From NCBI RefSeq assembly GCF_964656455.1, contig NC_135715.1:148669935-148733934 (forward strand): DNA of 64,000 nt, read 5' to 3'. Made by a program: the position numbers and the translations under genes. The first letter of the stretch is position 1. Each line of letters begins with the position of its first letter. Origin of the DNA: Halichoerus grypus (lineage: Eukaryota > Chordata > Mammalia > Carnivora > Phocidae). The notes under the pieces are model-generated. The model made no database searches, was not told the origin of the DNA, and worked only from the letters and a program-made list of their open reading frames with translations. Shown here one piece after another: positions 24,040 to 36,639 of this stretch.

Positions 24040-25320
24040 TCCCTGTCCTACACTAAGTAGGCAGCATCCCTACCTCTTCCTGCCATGCATTGTGGAGACT
24101 ATGTGTCAGAGCCCTAACAACCATCCTCAGACTGCACTAACACGAGCAAAGGTGCATTCCCCCCCAACACACACACTGAGCATTGTGGCTACAGAAACTA
24201 GAATTAAACTATGTGGATAATCCCAATCTTAAGTGAACATTGGCAAAGAAATAGCACCCTTTCATCTTTCTGCGATGTATTGTGGAGATTGTGAAATGGG
24301 AGTCCTGTTGACTATCCCAAGCTTGCTCTCAATGAATGATCGCAAAGATGAAACACCTGACTTACGCCCAACTAGAAAGTGGAAGTCGTGCATAGAGAGA
24401 GGAAGGGAGCTGCAGAAAGGGAATCTGTGTATGAAATTCTGGGCAGATTTCAGGGTGACCTATGCATGAAACCAATTAGAATCACAAAGCAAAATATTTG
24501 AAAACCAATGTATGGTGCAGAATATTACCAAGGTTTCAAATTGGTCACTCATTGAAAAGCACATAAACAGAGTAGACCAGAATAGCACTGCAAGGTTTTG
24601 AAATCTCAATTAGTATTTAACTACAGCAACAAAAGTGGGCCAGGACATGCATCCCGAACTTGAGCATATAGATTACATACTGAAATAGAAGATATAAATA
24701 GAAATAGTCTTATAATATGACTTAAAATTTCCAGAATGTATTCCAAAATTATTCACCATGTTGACAATCAGAAACATCAATTTGAATTGAGAAAAGAAAA
24801 TCAACAGACAGCAAATACAAGATATATCAAATGTTGTAATTATCTGACGATTTTAAATAGGTATACCATAAAATACAAAACTATGACAAGAAGTTAGGAA
24901 TGCTCTGGAATCAAATAAAAACAGAAATTTTGGCAAAGAAATAAAAGATATAAAGAAAAAAACAAATAAAATTTTAGATTGAAAAATATTCTTTAGAGGG
25001 CCAGAACAGTTTTCTATCCTGATTTTAGTGGAATTTATACAAATCTATACATGTGATAAAATTTTTATAGAATTATACAACAACAGCAAAATGTAAAAAG
25101 AAAAAAAGAAGTACATGTAAAAGCTGGTGAAATCTTAATAAAGTCTGTAGTTTAGTTTATAATTCTGTACCAGTTTCAATTTCCTGATTTTGATAATAGC
25201 ACTATGGTTTTCTAAGATGCTATCATTAGGGGAACCTCGCTGAAAGGTACACAGGAACTCTGTACTATTCTTGCAACTTTATTTGAATCTAAAATTATTT
25301 CAACATAAAAGTTAAAACAT
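24040..25320 (+). mobile_element. Old L1/HAL1-like remnant with L1M 3' end
   Basis: The 3' third matches an old L1M tail: CAGTTTCAATTTCCTGATTT, GGTACACAGGAACTCTGTAC, TATTCTTGCAACTTTATTTG and AAATTATTTCAACATAAAAG. Upstream, GCATTGTGGAGACTATG (24089) and GTATTGTGGAGATTGTG (24277) are two diverged copies of one module. No coding frame survives. Confidence 0.55.
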
Positions 25321-26429
25321 TGACTCAACGTAGAATTTGGAATGGTATTTGGTGTGAAGTCTTAACTCTAAAGTCTTTTTCCTGCTCCTACCCTACGTCA
25401 TCTGTTGCCTAACAACCTCCTTTCTCATTGAGAGGCATTACAAATGGGAAAGTGCCACTGAATTACTTCCCACTGACTGTAAAACAATCATATTATTGCT
25501 TGGCAACAAGCCCAGGGTTGGACAAGCAGTTACTGAAAGCAAAACTAAACAAAACAAAAAACTCAAGTGGAGTTTTTATTTGAAATTTCCCCTGAAACAG
25601 AAGGATGTTCATCAACGCAGGATGGGGAGGTTCATTGTTTGAAGAATATAAGCATGGGTATAATTTTGCCGAACTAATATAGGAGATTTCTTGTCAAGCT
25701 TCTAAGAAAAGTGTTAAAACAATGATACTCTGAAACATTTGATTTATATGTAATCAATATCATGGAAACTGGTCAAATTTAAACAAGCACTATAAAAATT
25801 ATTCCCTAAGCAAGCTACTGTTCCATTTCAACCAAGGAACTGATTCTATTTGGTGGCAGTATATTCTCATCATGATTAGTAAAACTCTGAATTTTAGCTA
25901 TATAAATAAAGCAAATGAAAGACATAAAATGACAAATTTACTAACGTAAACATAAACATAAAGCAGATGGCCTCATATTCCTGCAAAGTCTAGATAAAAC
26001 TAAACGTGTTCCCATCAAATTAACTTCTTTATTAACATCTCTTTACTCAAAAATTTCCAAAATTCAAGTTGTGACTCAGTTTTGTAAAATAAGCAGCACC
26101 TGGGAAGTAGTGATGAAAATAAATTTATTTTAAGGATTTAGAGTTCACATGTAAAAAATTAATAATGGTAAACTTTACCTGAGCCCTATTTTCCCAGAAA
26201 ACAGTTACATATAAGAAACTCCCCTACATGTTTGTTTTTGAAAATCTTCCCTTCCCAGCATTTTGTGTTCCAGGAAACAATTTACCATAAAGAACCACAT
26301 TTCTCCATAAGACTTAGGTAAGACTCACTGTCTACTCTTTTATTGACTCCCATAAGACCTGGAGACAAGTTCCTGAAATATAAATAATAAATACTAAACA
26401 TGGACCCTCTGGATTCTTATTCTTTGTCT
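25321..26429. other. No gene or repeat recognised
   Basis: Unique-looking AT-rich DNA with no supported exon; frames are very short. Confidence 0.4.
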
Positions 26430-26445
26430 AAAGAATGACTAGCTG

Positions 26446-27450
26446 TTGCACAGCAAAGGAAACAGTCAACAAAACCAAAAGACAACCGACAGAATGGAAG
26501 AAGATATTTGCAAATGACATATCAGATAAAGGGCTAGTAGCCAAAAATCTATAAAGAACTTATCAAACTCAACACCCAAGGAACAAATAACCCAATCAAG
26601 AAATGGGCAGAAGACATGAACAGACATTTCTGCAAAGAAGACATCCACATGGCCAATAGACACATGAAAAGGTGTTTAACATCACTCGGCATCAGGGAAA
26701 TACAAATCAAAACCACAAAGATACCACCTCACACCAGTCAGAATGGCTAAAATTAACAAGTCAGGAAACGACAGATGTTGGCGGATGTGGAGGAAGGGGA
26801 ACCCTCGTACACTGTTGGTGGGAATGCAAGCTGGTACAGCCACTCTGGAAAACAGTATGGAGATTCCTCAAAAAGTTGAAAATAGAGCTACCCTATGATC
26901 CAGCAATTGCGCTCCTGGGTATTTACCCCAAAGATACAAATGTAGTGATCCAAAGGGGTACGTGCACCCTGATGTTTATAGCAGCAATGTCCAGAATAGC
27001 CAAACTATGGAAGGAGCCCAGATGTCCATCAACAGATGAATGGATAAAGAAGATGTGGTATATATATGCAGTGGAATATTATGCAGCCATCAAAAAAAAA
27101 TGAAATCTTGCCAGTGGATGGAACGAGAGGGTATTATGCTAAGCGAAATAAATCAGTCAGAGAAAGATAGTTATCATATGATCTCACTGATATGTGGAAT
27201 TTGAGAAAAAAGCAGAGGATCTTAGTGGAAAAGAGGAAAAAATGAAACAAGATGAAACCAGAGAGGGAGACAAACCATAAGAGACTCTTAATCTCGGGAA
27301 ACAAACTGAGGGTGGCCAGAGTGGAGGGGGGTGGGAGGGTTGGGGTGGCTGGGTGATGGACATTGGGGAGGGTATGTGTTGTGGTGAGTGCTGTGTATTG
27401 TGTAAGACCCCTGAAACAATATATTATAGGATAATAAAGGAAAAAAAAAA
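26446..27450 (+). mobile_element. L1 3' fragment: ORF2 C-terminus plus 3' UTR
   Basis: 5'-truncated L1. Residues [17 protein letters not shown] open a 143-codon frame (26672-27103) that continues with L1 ORF2 C-terminal motifs such as YDPAIALLGIYPKD and CPSTDEWIKKMWYIY; the N-terminal endonuclease and reverse transcriptase are absent. The frame breaks at a nine-A run near 27092. A 3' UTR with a G-rich tract (27323-27350) and poly(A) follows. AAGAATGACTAGCTG flanks it at 26431-26445 and 27451-27465, a perfect 15-bp target-site duplication, so it is a fairly young insertion that cannot move by itself. Confidence 0.95.
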
Positions 27451-27744
27451 AAGAATGACTAGCTGCGATGAGAACTGTTTGTCTCTCTGAAAAGAGCTAG
27501 ACACAGAGATAAGCATTTCCTATTCAGCTAACTGACGGTGACTTCCCCTGATTATAAAACAATCGCAACTCTAAATCCCCCTATCACAACACTCTACTCT
27601 TCAGATCTGGAATACTTTCCCTATTACGATAGACTGAAAAGTGTCTCTTTAATTTTGTCTTTGACAACATAAAATGCAATAAGATATTTTGATTTTTGTT
27701 TTATAATATACTGTTTTGTATAGTAAATGATTCTTGTGATCGTA

Positions 27745-28130
27745 AATTTTAATGTGTCAACTTAGTTGGGCCACCAGGATGTCTAAATTAAATATTATTT
27801 CTGGTTGTGTCTGTGAAGGTGTTTCCAGATGATATTTGTATTTGAATCAGTGGTCTCAGCAAGTAAATTATCCTTCCCAATGTGAGTGGGCAATATCCAG
27901 TCTATCAAGGGCCTGAATAAAACAAAAAGCAAAGGAAGGGGGTATTTGTTCCCTTACTGCTTGTCCACGTGAGCTGGGGTATCAGTATTCTTCTGGCTCT
28001 CAAGCCTTTGGACTCAGACTGGAATTATACCACCAGCTTTCCTAGGTCTCCAGCTTGCAGACAGCATACTGTGGGTCTTCTCCGCCTCCATAATTATTAT
28101 GGGAGCCAATTCCTCATAATAAATATACAG
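27745..28130 (+). mobile_element. ERVL-type LTR (MLT2-like), member 1
   Basis: Recognisable modules: AATGTGTCAACTTAGTTGGG, GTGTCTGTGAAGGTGTTTCC, GGGCCTGAATAAAAC, CCTTTGGACTCAGACTGGAA, CTCCAGCTTGCAGACAGC and GAGCCAATTCCTCATAATAA. A second member of the family lies at 43195. The family name is from memory and should be checked. Confidence 0.6.
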
Positions 28131-28719
28131 AGTTTTTTTTTCCCCTTTGGAGAAAGAACCCTAATGCAATTCCAATGCAAGATTTAAATTTTAATAAATT
28201 CTAAACTAGTAGCACGGATTCTTATTAATGTACTTTAGAAAGATTGCAAGATAGAACCTAAGCTGTATAAGATGACTTGCTACTTCAAAAGCAATAATGA
28301 AATCAGCTTTAAAACCAGTTTAGATCTTAAAAAGCCATTCTCAGGCACTCAGAATATGTCCTCAGAGGATAGTATCAGAGGTCAGGCAAACAAGAAGGAG
28401 ATTTTCCTGTCAATTTAAGCCTATGCCATTAATAAATAAAAGAGAGCTTTCTTATTTAGAATTTGTAATTCTATAATAATTATTCCAAATATATTTGGGG
28501 TTAAAGTAAGTCATCTTTTTAAGAAAGCAGAATTGGGAAAAGACAAAGAAACTCTTTTAGTCTCCCTCCTCTATGTGCGGTGAAGATATGAAAGATTCTG
28601 ATACTGAAATCTCTCTTTTCTTTTTAATTTTCCAAAGACAAAAACAAATAAATAAACACAATGGAGTGGGCCTTGGAGGTTACTGAAAAGAATCAAGTGT
28701 TGTGTTATGCCTAATACAA

Positions 28720-28740
28720 AGAGAGAGAGAGAGAGAGAGA
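28720..28740. repeat. (GA)n microsatellite
   Basis: About ten uninterrupted GA units, then AAC. It lies in unique sequence 150 bp upstream of solo LTR copy 2. Confidence 0.95.
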
Positions 28741-28889
28741 AACTTCATTCATTTTTGAGGGGAAAATGTGTAAGTGGCAAAAGATACTTGGTGGAAAGTG
28801 TGAGCATAAAAAAAGGAGTCTATTGAAAATGGGAAAAGAGAAGTGGTGATTGAAAATAGTAGATTTTCCATCATCCATTCATCAAGGAT

Positions 28890-29312
28890 TGTTGAGGTTA
28901 ATGTAGAGCATGAAATCAGCCATAATACCTGGCTTGCTAAAATGTAACACAGAGGCCGCTGGGGGCAGGGAAGGTTTCCGAGAAGGGCATAGGCCTTTGG
29001 AATGCCGAGGCCTGCGTGACCACGACCACTCTGCCATAGGAATGCCGCAGGGAGTTCCTTTCCCTGAAGCTTTCTTAGCCTAAACAAGCCGCCCTGTGAT
29101 CTAAGAGATGTATGCATTGTCCCCTAGGCTATGTTTGAGAAACAGTGATAAAAATTTGTGATTATCCTGAAGGCCCAATAAAAGCAGGAGCAAAGAAGAG
29201 CAAAGGGTCTTCATCTCTGAGCATTGACCTCCTTGCCTTCTCCTCTCTTTCACAGCAAAGTTTGGAGTAATCTTTCATCTGTCAGTACAGGGATTGCTGG
29301 CCATTCCTGGCA
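28890..29312 (+). mobile_element. Solo LTR, copy 2 (internally deleted)
   Basis: Starts TGTTGAGGTTAATGTAGAGC and ends CCATTCCTGGCA. AAGGAT lies directly outside both ends (28884-28889, 29313-29318), a perfect 6-bp target-site duplication. It is 423 bp against 511-519 bp in the other copies: about 98 bp, equivalent to 46885-46982 of copy 3, are missing between GGCTATGT and TTGAGAAAC. The poly(A) signal CCCAATAAAAGC and U5 GCAAAGTTTGGAGTAATCTT are present. Confidence 0.9.
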
Positions 29313-29419
29313 AAGGATGAAAAGATAATATTTTCATCGAAAACTAATGCTGATTTTGTGGACTCTTACTCTTCATCACTGTCTAACGGTGGCTAGAGCC
29401 TATAGGTTACATGCTTCAA

Positions 29420-30000
29420 TATCTATTAAATCTACCTCCTTCTCTCCTTTTCCATTGTAACTCCCACAGTCCAACCCACCATTATTTCTTACTTAAATCA
29501 TTGCCACACATCTCAGATCCACTCTAGCTCCTACTCTCAACCAAATCTCTCTTTTTTCCACTAGGGTTAGAATTTCTTTTTTTTATTTTAAGTGTGATTC
29601 TCTTTTTTTACATACTAAATGAATACCTTAAATGTCTCACATTGTTCTTAGATTTAAAGTCTAACTTTATTAACATGTCCTATCTGATGTTAAAATTCTT
29701 CCTACTTCTCCTAAGGTCATTTCTAGATATTTCCATCACTGGATACAAATTAGTCACTCTGTGCTTTTGTTTCTATAACTACCATTCCACTGTTCCTCCT
29801 CAAGGTCATGGCACATATTATTCCCTCTGCCCTAAAAGTGTTCTTTTCTCACTTCCTTTTTTTCCACCCTAGATTATTCTTAATTATCTTCACTTCTCCA
29901 CAGAAGCTTTCCCTGGTCATTCCTCATCCCAAAAATTAGATTCAGTTTATACTCACATAGCAATCTTTACACTCATGGTACTCATCAAATTATAAATAAA
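29420..30000 (+). mobile_element. L2 LINE 3' remnant
   Basis: Contains the L2 3'-end order: CATTGTAACTCCCACAGTCC-like start, CATGGCACATATTATTCCCT, CTGCCCTAAAAGTGTTCTTT, CAGAAGCTTTCCCTGGTCAT and a late ATAGCAATCTTTACACTC. Strongly diverged with no frame. Confidence 0.6.
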
Positions 30001-31015
30001 TACCCATATTTTTGTTAAAGTATGATATCAAGGCAAATTGGCAGAAGTCTTGTTTGCATGACAGTTTCTTTAGAATTCAGCTGTTAAATAGTGAAGACCT
30101 TTCATTAAATTCATAGGAGATTGTCAAAAGACAACTACTTCATGGAGAGATACTAAGAATGAAGGAAGTGTCTGAATGACCAGTCAAAAGTGCTTTGACT
30201 CAGCCCAGGGGAAATTGTTCCACATTATTAAGTGGATAAAAGAGGGTTATAGAAAACCCAAAAGGACAAGTTACCCTTTGCAGAGCAAAATGAAATAGTT
30301 GTAAATGTTGGCTGAGTGAGACACATTCTTTGGCAACATTAGAGACAAGATCAGCATTTCAGAAAAAAATTTGCAATTCAGAAAAGCAATAAATTTTAGA
30401 GCAAAACTAGCAACAGAAGTCAGAAAGATTTTACAACTATTTCTGGGAGCCATTGTTGATCATTCTGGAGTGTTTCAGGAAATTTGGAAATGGTTATGCG
30501 AGCCATTAAATTCTTCTTCTTAAAAATTTAATTAGCTTTGTGTTGGAATTCTATGAAATGTAATACAAAATGTTACTAAATAAAAGAATTACTCAGATAA
30601 TTAAAGAAAATTGATTTTTGTTTCCAGTGCAGCATGTATATCTAGGGTTTTATCAATGTAGAAAAGTGGATAGCCCTTGGATAAAATATGAATTTTGTTG
30701 GAAAACTTAGCTGGGCGGGATGGAAGTAAAGGGAACTCCTAGGATGGGAGGGGAACAGCCCTGATCTAAGCTTGAATTAATAAGTATGGGAGAAAGGTAG
30801 GTTTTTCCTAAGGAACATTCCAAATATGATTGCCTAAAGGAAGAGGAAAGAGGTAAACCAGAGAGTCTACTGCATGGAGCCAGGGAATCTGAAAAGGGGA
30901 ATAAGATTGGTATCTCAAATTGTTAATATTCCCTGGCAAAGAAAAGGGGGGGAAACCAAATCTCTTGATGAAAGCATCTTCAATTCAGGCCCCAGGTTTA
31001 CACACATTAAGATTA
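30001..31015. other. No gene recognised
   Basis: AT-rich unique-looking DNA. G-rich patches near 30715-30760 have no matching family that I can name. Confidence 0.4.
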
Positions 31016-31019
31016 ATCA

Positions 31020-32160
31020 AATATGAGCTTTTATCAAAAATAGTCAAATTTATAAGAAAATAATCTTTTTGAAGGAGAGAAAGATTGCCAGTAGTTTTAT
31101 ATACATAAAATATTTAAAGAAATAAAAGATACAATCATACATTTGTGAAATAGAAACAAGAAATGCAATGACAAAAATGAAAAAGAAAAAAAAGATAATC
31201 CAAATGAACAGATAAATTTGAAAACAGACCAAATAGAAGTTTTAGAAATAAAAATAAATTTATACATAATTCTTGCTGAAATAAAAAACTCAATGAGAAC
31301 AAACAGACTGGCCTAAAGTGAGCTGGAATGTATATCTAAAGTGGTAAACTAGAAACTACATCTAAAACATTACCCAAGAGGCAGCACAGAAAGGTAAAGA
31401 TTTATAAAAATATAAAAGGGAATTTAGAAGATAAGGAAGAAAGAATGAAATTATCCAATGTATGTCCACTTGAAGGCCCAGACGTAAAAACTAGAGCAAA
31501 TGATACAGATCTAATCTTTGAATATATAATAGCTGAGAATTGTTCAAACATGGTAAAGAACATAAGTCCACATATACGGAGGCATTATGTGAACAAAACA
31601 GGATAGATAACAAGAAATCCATACATAGACATGCTGTAGTGAAATTGTAGAATGTAAGAGAAAATGAGATGATAGTAAAAAAGAAGATAGAGGAAAATGT
31701 CTGATTAACTACAAAAGAATGACAACATATGGAATTCTCAATAACAAAAAATGAGAGCCAGAAGAAAGTATCTTTGAAGGACTGAGAAGAAATAATTGAC
31801 AACCTAAAATTGAATACTAACTAAAAATATCTTTCAAGAACATGAGTAAAATAAATTCATTTTCAAAAAAATTTAAAAGTGGGGCACCTGGGTGGCTCAG
31901 TCATTAAACATCTGCATTCGGTTCAGGTCATGATCCTGGAGTCCTGGGACCAAGCTCCGCATCGGGCTCCCTGCTCTGCAGGAAGCCTGCTTCTCCCTCT
32001 CCCACTCCCCCGCTTGTGTTCCCTCTCTCGCTGTGTCTCTGTCAAATAAAAAAAAAAAAGTCTTAAAAAAAATTTGAAAGAATTTACTACCAACAGATGA
32101 ATGTTAAATTTACTTCTAAAGGGTATACTTCAGAAAGATTCAAAAGTATCCATCTTGGGA
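31020..32160 (+). mobile_element. Old L1 ORF1-like (L1M or HAL1) remnant, split by a SINE
   Basis: A-rich sense strand with L1 ORF1/HAL1 C-terminal wording in order: AACATAAGTCCACATATACG, ACATGCTGTAGTGAAATTGT, GAGAGCCAGAAGAAAG, GACAACCTAAAATTGAATAC, CTTTCAAGAACATGAG, then (after the SINE) GAATTTACTACCAACAGATG. Stops occur throughout. It lies just upstream of a separate, younger L1. Confidence 0.55.
31880..32065 (+). mobile_element. Can-SINE
   Basis: Head GGGGCACCTGGGTGGCTCAG, CCCCGCTTGTGTTCCCTCTC, poly(A) tail. Flanks AAAAAATTTAAAAG (31865-31879) and AAAAAATTTGAAAG (about 32066-32080) are the target-site duplication with one mismatch. It splits the old ORF1-like remnant. Confidence 0.93.
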
Positions 32161-32329
32161 TGAGAAATCCATGCTTATTCGCTCATAAGTAGCTAATTAA
32201 GCTATAATAGTGGTCCTTGGGAAAGATCTTAGGCAACTTGGTAGGCAACACTTGGAACTTAGAGTACATTGGCTTCTCCTTTCAGTTTTATTTAAGGTAT
32301 TCCAACTCTGCATTTAAGACTAGCTAATG

Positions 32330-34556
32330 AAGACCATCTATGTAAAACCCACAGCAAACATCATACTCAATGGTTAAAAACTGAGAGCTTTCCCTCTGAG
32401 GTCAGAAACAACACAAAGATGTCCACTCTTGCCACTTTTATTCTACATAGTATTGGAAGTCCTGGCCACAACAATCAGACAAGAAAAAGAAGTAAGAGGC
32501 ATCCATATTGGTAAAGAAGAAGTTAAAATGTCACTTTTTGCAGATGACATGATACTATACATATAAAATGCTAAAGATTCCACCAAAAAATTACTAGCAG
32601 TAATAAACAAATTCAGTAAAGTGTCAGGATACAAAATGAATACCCAGAAATTGGTAGCATTTCTATACACTAACAATGAAGTCACAGAAAGAGAAATTAA
32701 AAAAAACAAAACACCATTTACAATTGTACCAAAAAGAATAAAATACCAAGGAATAAACTTACCCAAGAGGTGAAAGACCTGTACTCTAGAAACTATGAAA
32801 CACTGATGGAAGAAATTGAAGATGACACAAACGAATGGAAAGATACTCCATGCTTATGAATTAGAAGAATTAATATTGTCAAAATGTCTATATTACCCAA
32901 AGCAATCTAAAGATTCAATGCAATCCTTATCAAAATACCGTTAACATTTTTTGCAAAACTAGAATAAATAATACTAAAACTTGTATGGAACCACAGAAAA
33001 ATGCCAAACAGCCAAAGTAATCCAGAGAAAGAAGAACAAAGCTGGAGGTATCACAATCCCAGATATCAAGATAAACTACAAAGCTGTGGTAATCAGAACA
33101 GTATGGCACTGACACAAAAAGAGACACATAGATCAATAGAACAGGAGAGAAACCCCAGAAATAAATCCACATATTTATGGTCAGTTAACCTAGAAAAAAG
33201 AGGCAAAAATATTGAAATGGGAAAAGATAGTCTTTTCAATAAATGGTGCTGGGAAAACTGGACAGATACATATAAAAGAATGAAGCTAGACTACTTTCTA
33301 ACACCATACACAGAAATAAACCCAAAATGGATTAAAGACCCAAACATGAGATCTGAAACCATAAGAATCCTAAAAAGAGAACACAGGCAGTAATTTCTCT
33401 GATATCACCCAGAGCAACATTTTTCTAGATATGTTTCCTAAGGCAAGGGAAACAAAAGCAAAAATAGACTATTGAGACTACATCAAAGTAAAAAGCTTTT
33501 GCCAAAGAAGAAAACCATTGAGAAAAGGACAACCTACTGAAGGGGAGAACATATTTGCAAATGATATATCTGATAAGGGGTTAATATCCAAAATATATAA
33601 AGAACTTGTACAACTCAACACCAAAAAAACAATCCAATTAGAAAAGAGGAGACATACAGATTTCCAACAGATACATCAAATGATGCTCAACATCACTAAT
33701 CATCAGGGAAATGGAAATGGAAACCACAATTAGATGTTACCTCATGCCTATTAGAATGGCTAAAATCAAGAAGACAAGAAACGAGTAGTGGCGAGGAGAA
33801 AAAGGAATCCTCATGCACTGTTGGAATGTAAATTGGTACAACCATTGTGCAAAACAGTATGGATGTTCCTCAAAAAATTAAAAATAGAAATACCATATGA
33901 TCTAAAAATTCCACTACTGGGTATTTACCCAGGGAAGTTGAAAACACTAATTTGAAAAGATATATGCACCTCTATGTTTATTGTAGCATTATTTATAATA
34001 GCCAGGACATGGAAAGAACCTAAGTGTCCCTCAGTAGACAAACAGATAAAGAAAATGTGGTATATTTACACAATGGAATATTACACAGCCATAAAAAAGG
34101 ATGAGATCCTGCCATTTGAGACAACATGGATGGACCTCCAGGGTATTATGGTAGATGAAAGAAGTTAGACTGAGAAAGACAAATACCATATGATTCCACT
34201 CATAAATGGGATCTAACAAATGAGTAAACAAAGAAAAAGAATCAGAGCTATAAATACAGAGAACTGATGGTTGCTAGAGGGGAGCAGGGTGACGGGTTGG
34301 GCAAAATGGATGAAAGGGAGAGGGAAATACAGGTCTCCAGTTATGAAGTAAGTCATGAGAATAAAGAGTAGAGTATCAGGAATACAGTCAGTGATATCGT
34401 AATAGCAATGTAATTGGACAGATGGTAGCTACACTTGTGGTGAACACAGCATAATGTATAAACTCGTCAAGTCACTAAGTTGTACATCTGAAACTAATGT
34501 AACATTGTGTGTCAACTGTACTGAAATTTTTAAATAAATGAATAAATGGAAAAAAT
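32330..34556 (+). mobile_element. 5'-truncated L1: ORF2 from the RT core to the 3' end
   Basis: Begins within the reverse-transcriptase domain. The catalytic FADD motif is intact at 32537-32548, but a stop follows six codons later (TAA at 32564-32566) and several more breaks occur, so no enzyme can be made. Downstream are ORF2 segments readable as 130-, 71- and 64-codon frames (33001, 33518, 33974), ending with the C-terminal CPSVDKQIKKMWYIY motif, then the 3' UTR and an A-rich tail. A weak AAGAC..AGCTAA-like flank at 32316 and 34559 may be its duplicated target. The younger 26446 L1 differs in its 3' UTR. Confidence 0.9.
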
Positions 34557-34572
34557 GAAAGACGAGGCTAAC

Positions 34573-35395
34573 AATAGGAAATATCACAGGTGTCCCGCTG
34601 AGGATGGTAGGGAGTGAATTTGGAAATGTTAAGAAAGATTTTAGGAATTAGGGTTCCTCCAAATTCTTCAGTACCTCCTAAATAACCTATTTCAATAAGC
34701 ATAATTCCATTTTTTGCCTTTTTTATTTGATTGATTTAAGCATAATCCAGTTTCTCCAGAAAAAAAGACATTAAGCTCTTTTTTTCAAAATCTGAGACCA
34801 CTGAACTCCAAGTATAGAAATTAAACCTGCATTGGGAAATTTCAGTAGATGAGTTACCTCTAGAGATAGTAGGTTGAAAAGAGTGTCAAAATGAAGGAAA
34901 ATATTGTTACCTCACATGTTTAAAATTTCTTCAGAATAGTTTAAATGTGGAATGCCGCACTACAGCATAAACAAAACAATTGTATTTCATATAAGTACTA
35001 TGGAAACCAGAGATCTGGTTGTTGAACCCCAGTGGTGCCCAATGTTCTGCCGGAAGAGACGTAAAGGATCATTTTCAGGAATATGGCTGGCAAAATGAAA
35101 TAATCTTCTGAGTAGAATATAGTGAGATCAATCTCTTCAAATTGAAGAAAAAAAATATATACACACAAATGTATATAATGGTTATTTTCCTCCTGATTAG
35201 ACATTTTCCTTTAAGAATACTGAAAACATTTCTTTTCTCCTTATTATCTTGCTCCTAAAACTGAGCACGACTTGATTTGATTAGATGAGCTCGACATGCA
35301 TTTCTCTTGGTCAGTTTGGCTTACTGATGATGGATTATTTTAATTCTCCCCAAATAAAACCAAGAGATACTGATAGTTGATTTCCTATAAGTAAA
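34573..35395. other. No gene recognised
   Basis: Unique AT-rich sequence; a short ATATATACACACA stretch lies near 35152-35167. Confidence 0.4.
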
Positions 35396-35578
35396 GGACC
35401 TCGGTGGCTCAGTCAGTGAAGTGTCCAACCCTTGATTTCAGGTCACCTCATGATCTCAGGGGCGTGAGATGGAGCCTGCTTGCCCATCTCCCTCTGCTCT
35501 TCCCACCCCCACCCCCACCTGTCTCTCTCTCTCCCTCTTTCTCTCTCTCTCTCAAATATAAACAAACAAACAAACAAG
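35396..35578 (+). mobile_element. Can-SINE, 5'-shortened older copy
   Basis: Lacks the first bases of the head and begins ACCTCGGTGGCTCAGTCAGT. It continues with CAACCCTTGATTTCAGGTCA, a (CCCCCA)n-like C-rich stretch and long CT repeats, and ends in (AAAC)n at 35563-35577. No target-site duplication is visible. Confidence 0.9.
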
Positions 35579-36639
35579 GAAGTGACTGAGGCAGCTCAGA
35601 TATGATAGACTCATAAACCACTATGAAAGTGAATATCTCATTTTCTCTAAAACATAGTTGAAGCATCTGTGGAGACAGTGAGGTAAGGTAATAAAAAAAA
35701 ATCTTAAAATTATCTTCAGAGCAATCACCAAAGGAGTAAAAATTTAATGTTATTCAAGAAATGATTTTTATTCAAGAAAATCAATTACACTGATGTTAGA
35801 TTGCTTTAAAGTAGTTTGGTTCCCTAAAATATAACAACTAAAGTAAAAATATCCTACTTGCAATATTTTAGATTTATCATTTGATAATGAACATGTGCTT
35901 AACTATGTGAAAAGCAGTGCAAGTTTGCAAACTATAAAGGTCAAGTAAAATCATTAAGATTGTGGCAAAATATTTTTGAAGATCACGTCATATGACAAGA
36001 AATCATGATTTTATTCAGCAAACATATAATGATTATCTTTTGAAGGGACAGAAAAAATGAAGTGTCAAGTCCTTGACTTCAGCAAGCAAGAAAAGACATG
36101 CTGATAGCATTAAGAAATAATAATAGATCAAGTGACATAAAGGAAGTACAGGGAGTCTAGATGAGTTTGAGTGATGTTGTGTTAGGACAGGTCTTTATCA
36201 TAATTATCTCTTGAACATAAAAGTGAATAATTTGTGATAGCATATGACAAGAAACTTGAATGAAGTCAAAGAGGAAGAAAAGAAAATGTATGGATCTAGG
36301 AAAGCATAGACTATGTTCTGTGATCTTGCAATAGTCTACTTAGGTAGAGGTCCATGTGGTGAGAAGTTGTAAATAATTACGCTAGAAGTGCAGGTTAGAA
36401 CCAGATCATCCACTAAAAAAGAGCAAACAAGAAGTACAAAGAGAAATAAGAAAAAAAATGAATAAATATATAATATGAAGTTAGGTAGTTATAACTACTA
36501 CAAAGAAAAAATAAAGCAGGGTCAGGGGATAAAGAGAGAAGATGGATGCTATTTTAGGTTGAAGAAGAAGAGATATTTGAGCAGAGATCTAAATGGTCTG
36601 AGGCAATGAGTTATCCAGATAGAAGCTTAAGAGATTTTC
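35579..36639. other. No gene recognised
   Basis: A-rich unique-looking DNA; no supported repeat or exon. Confidence 0.4.

Noticed and set aside
26672..27103. 143-codon frame, the longest in the window
   Set aside because: It is the C-terminus of L1 ORF2 in a 5'-truncated insertion with TSD; not a host gene.
28749..29117. 122-codon antisense frame, with a related frame at 46608-46907
   Set aside because: The shared residues come from antisense reading of the same LTR family.
33001..33393. 130-codon frame
   Set aside because: Piece of a broken L1 ORF2 downstream of the FADD motif.
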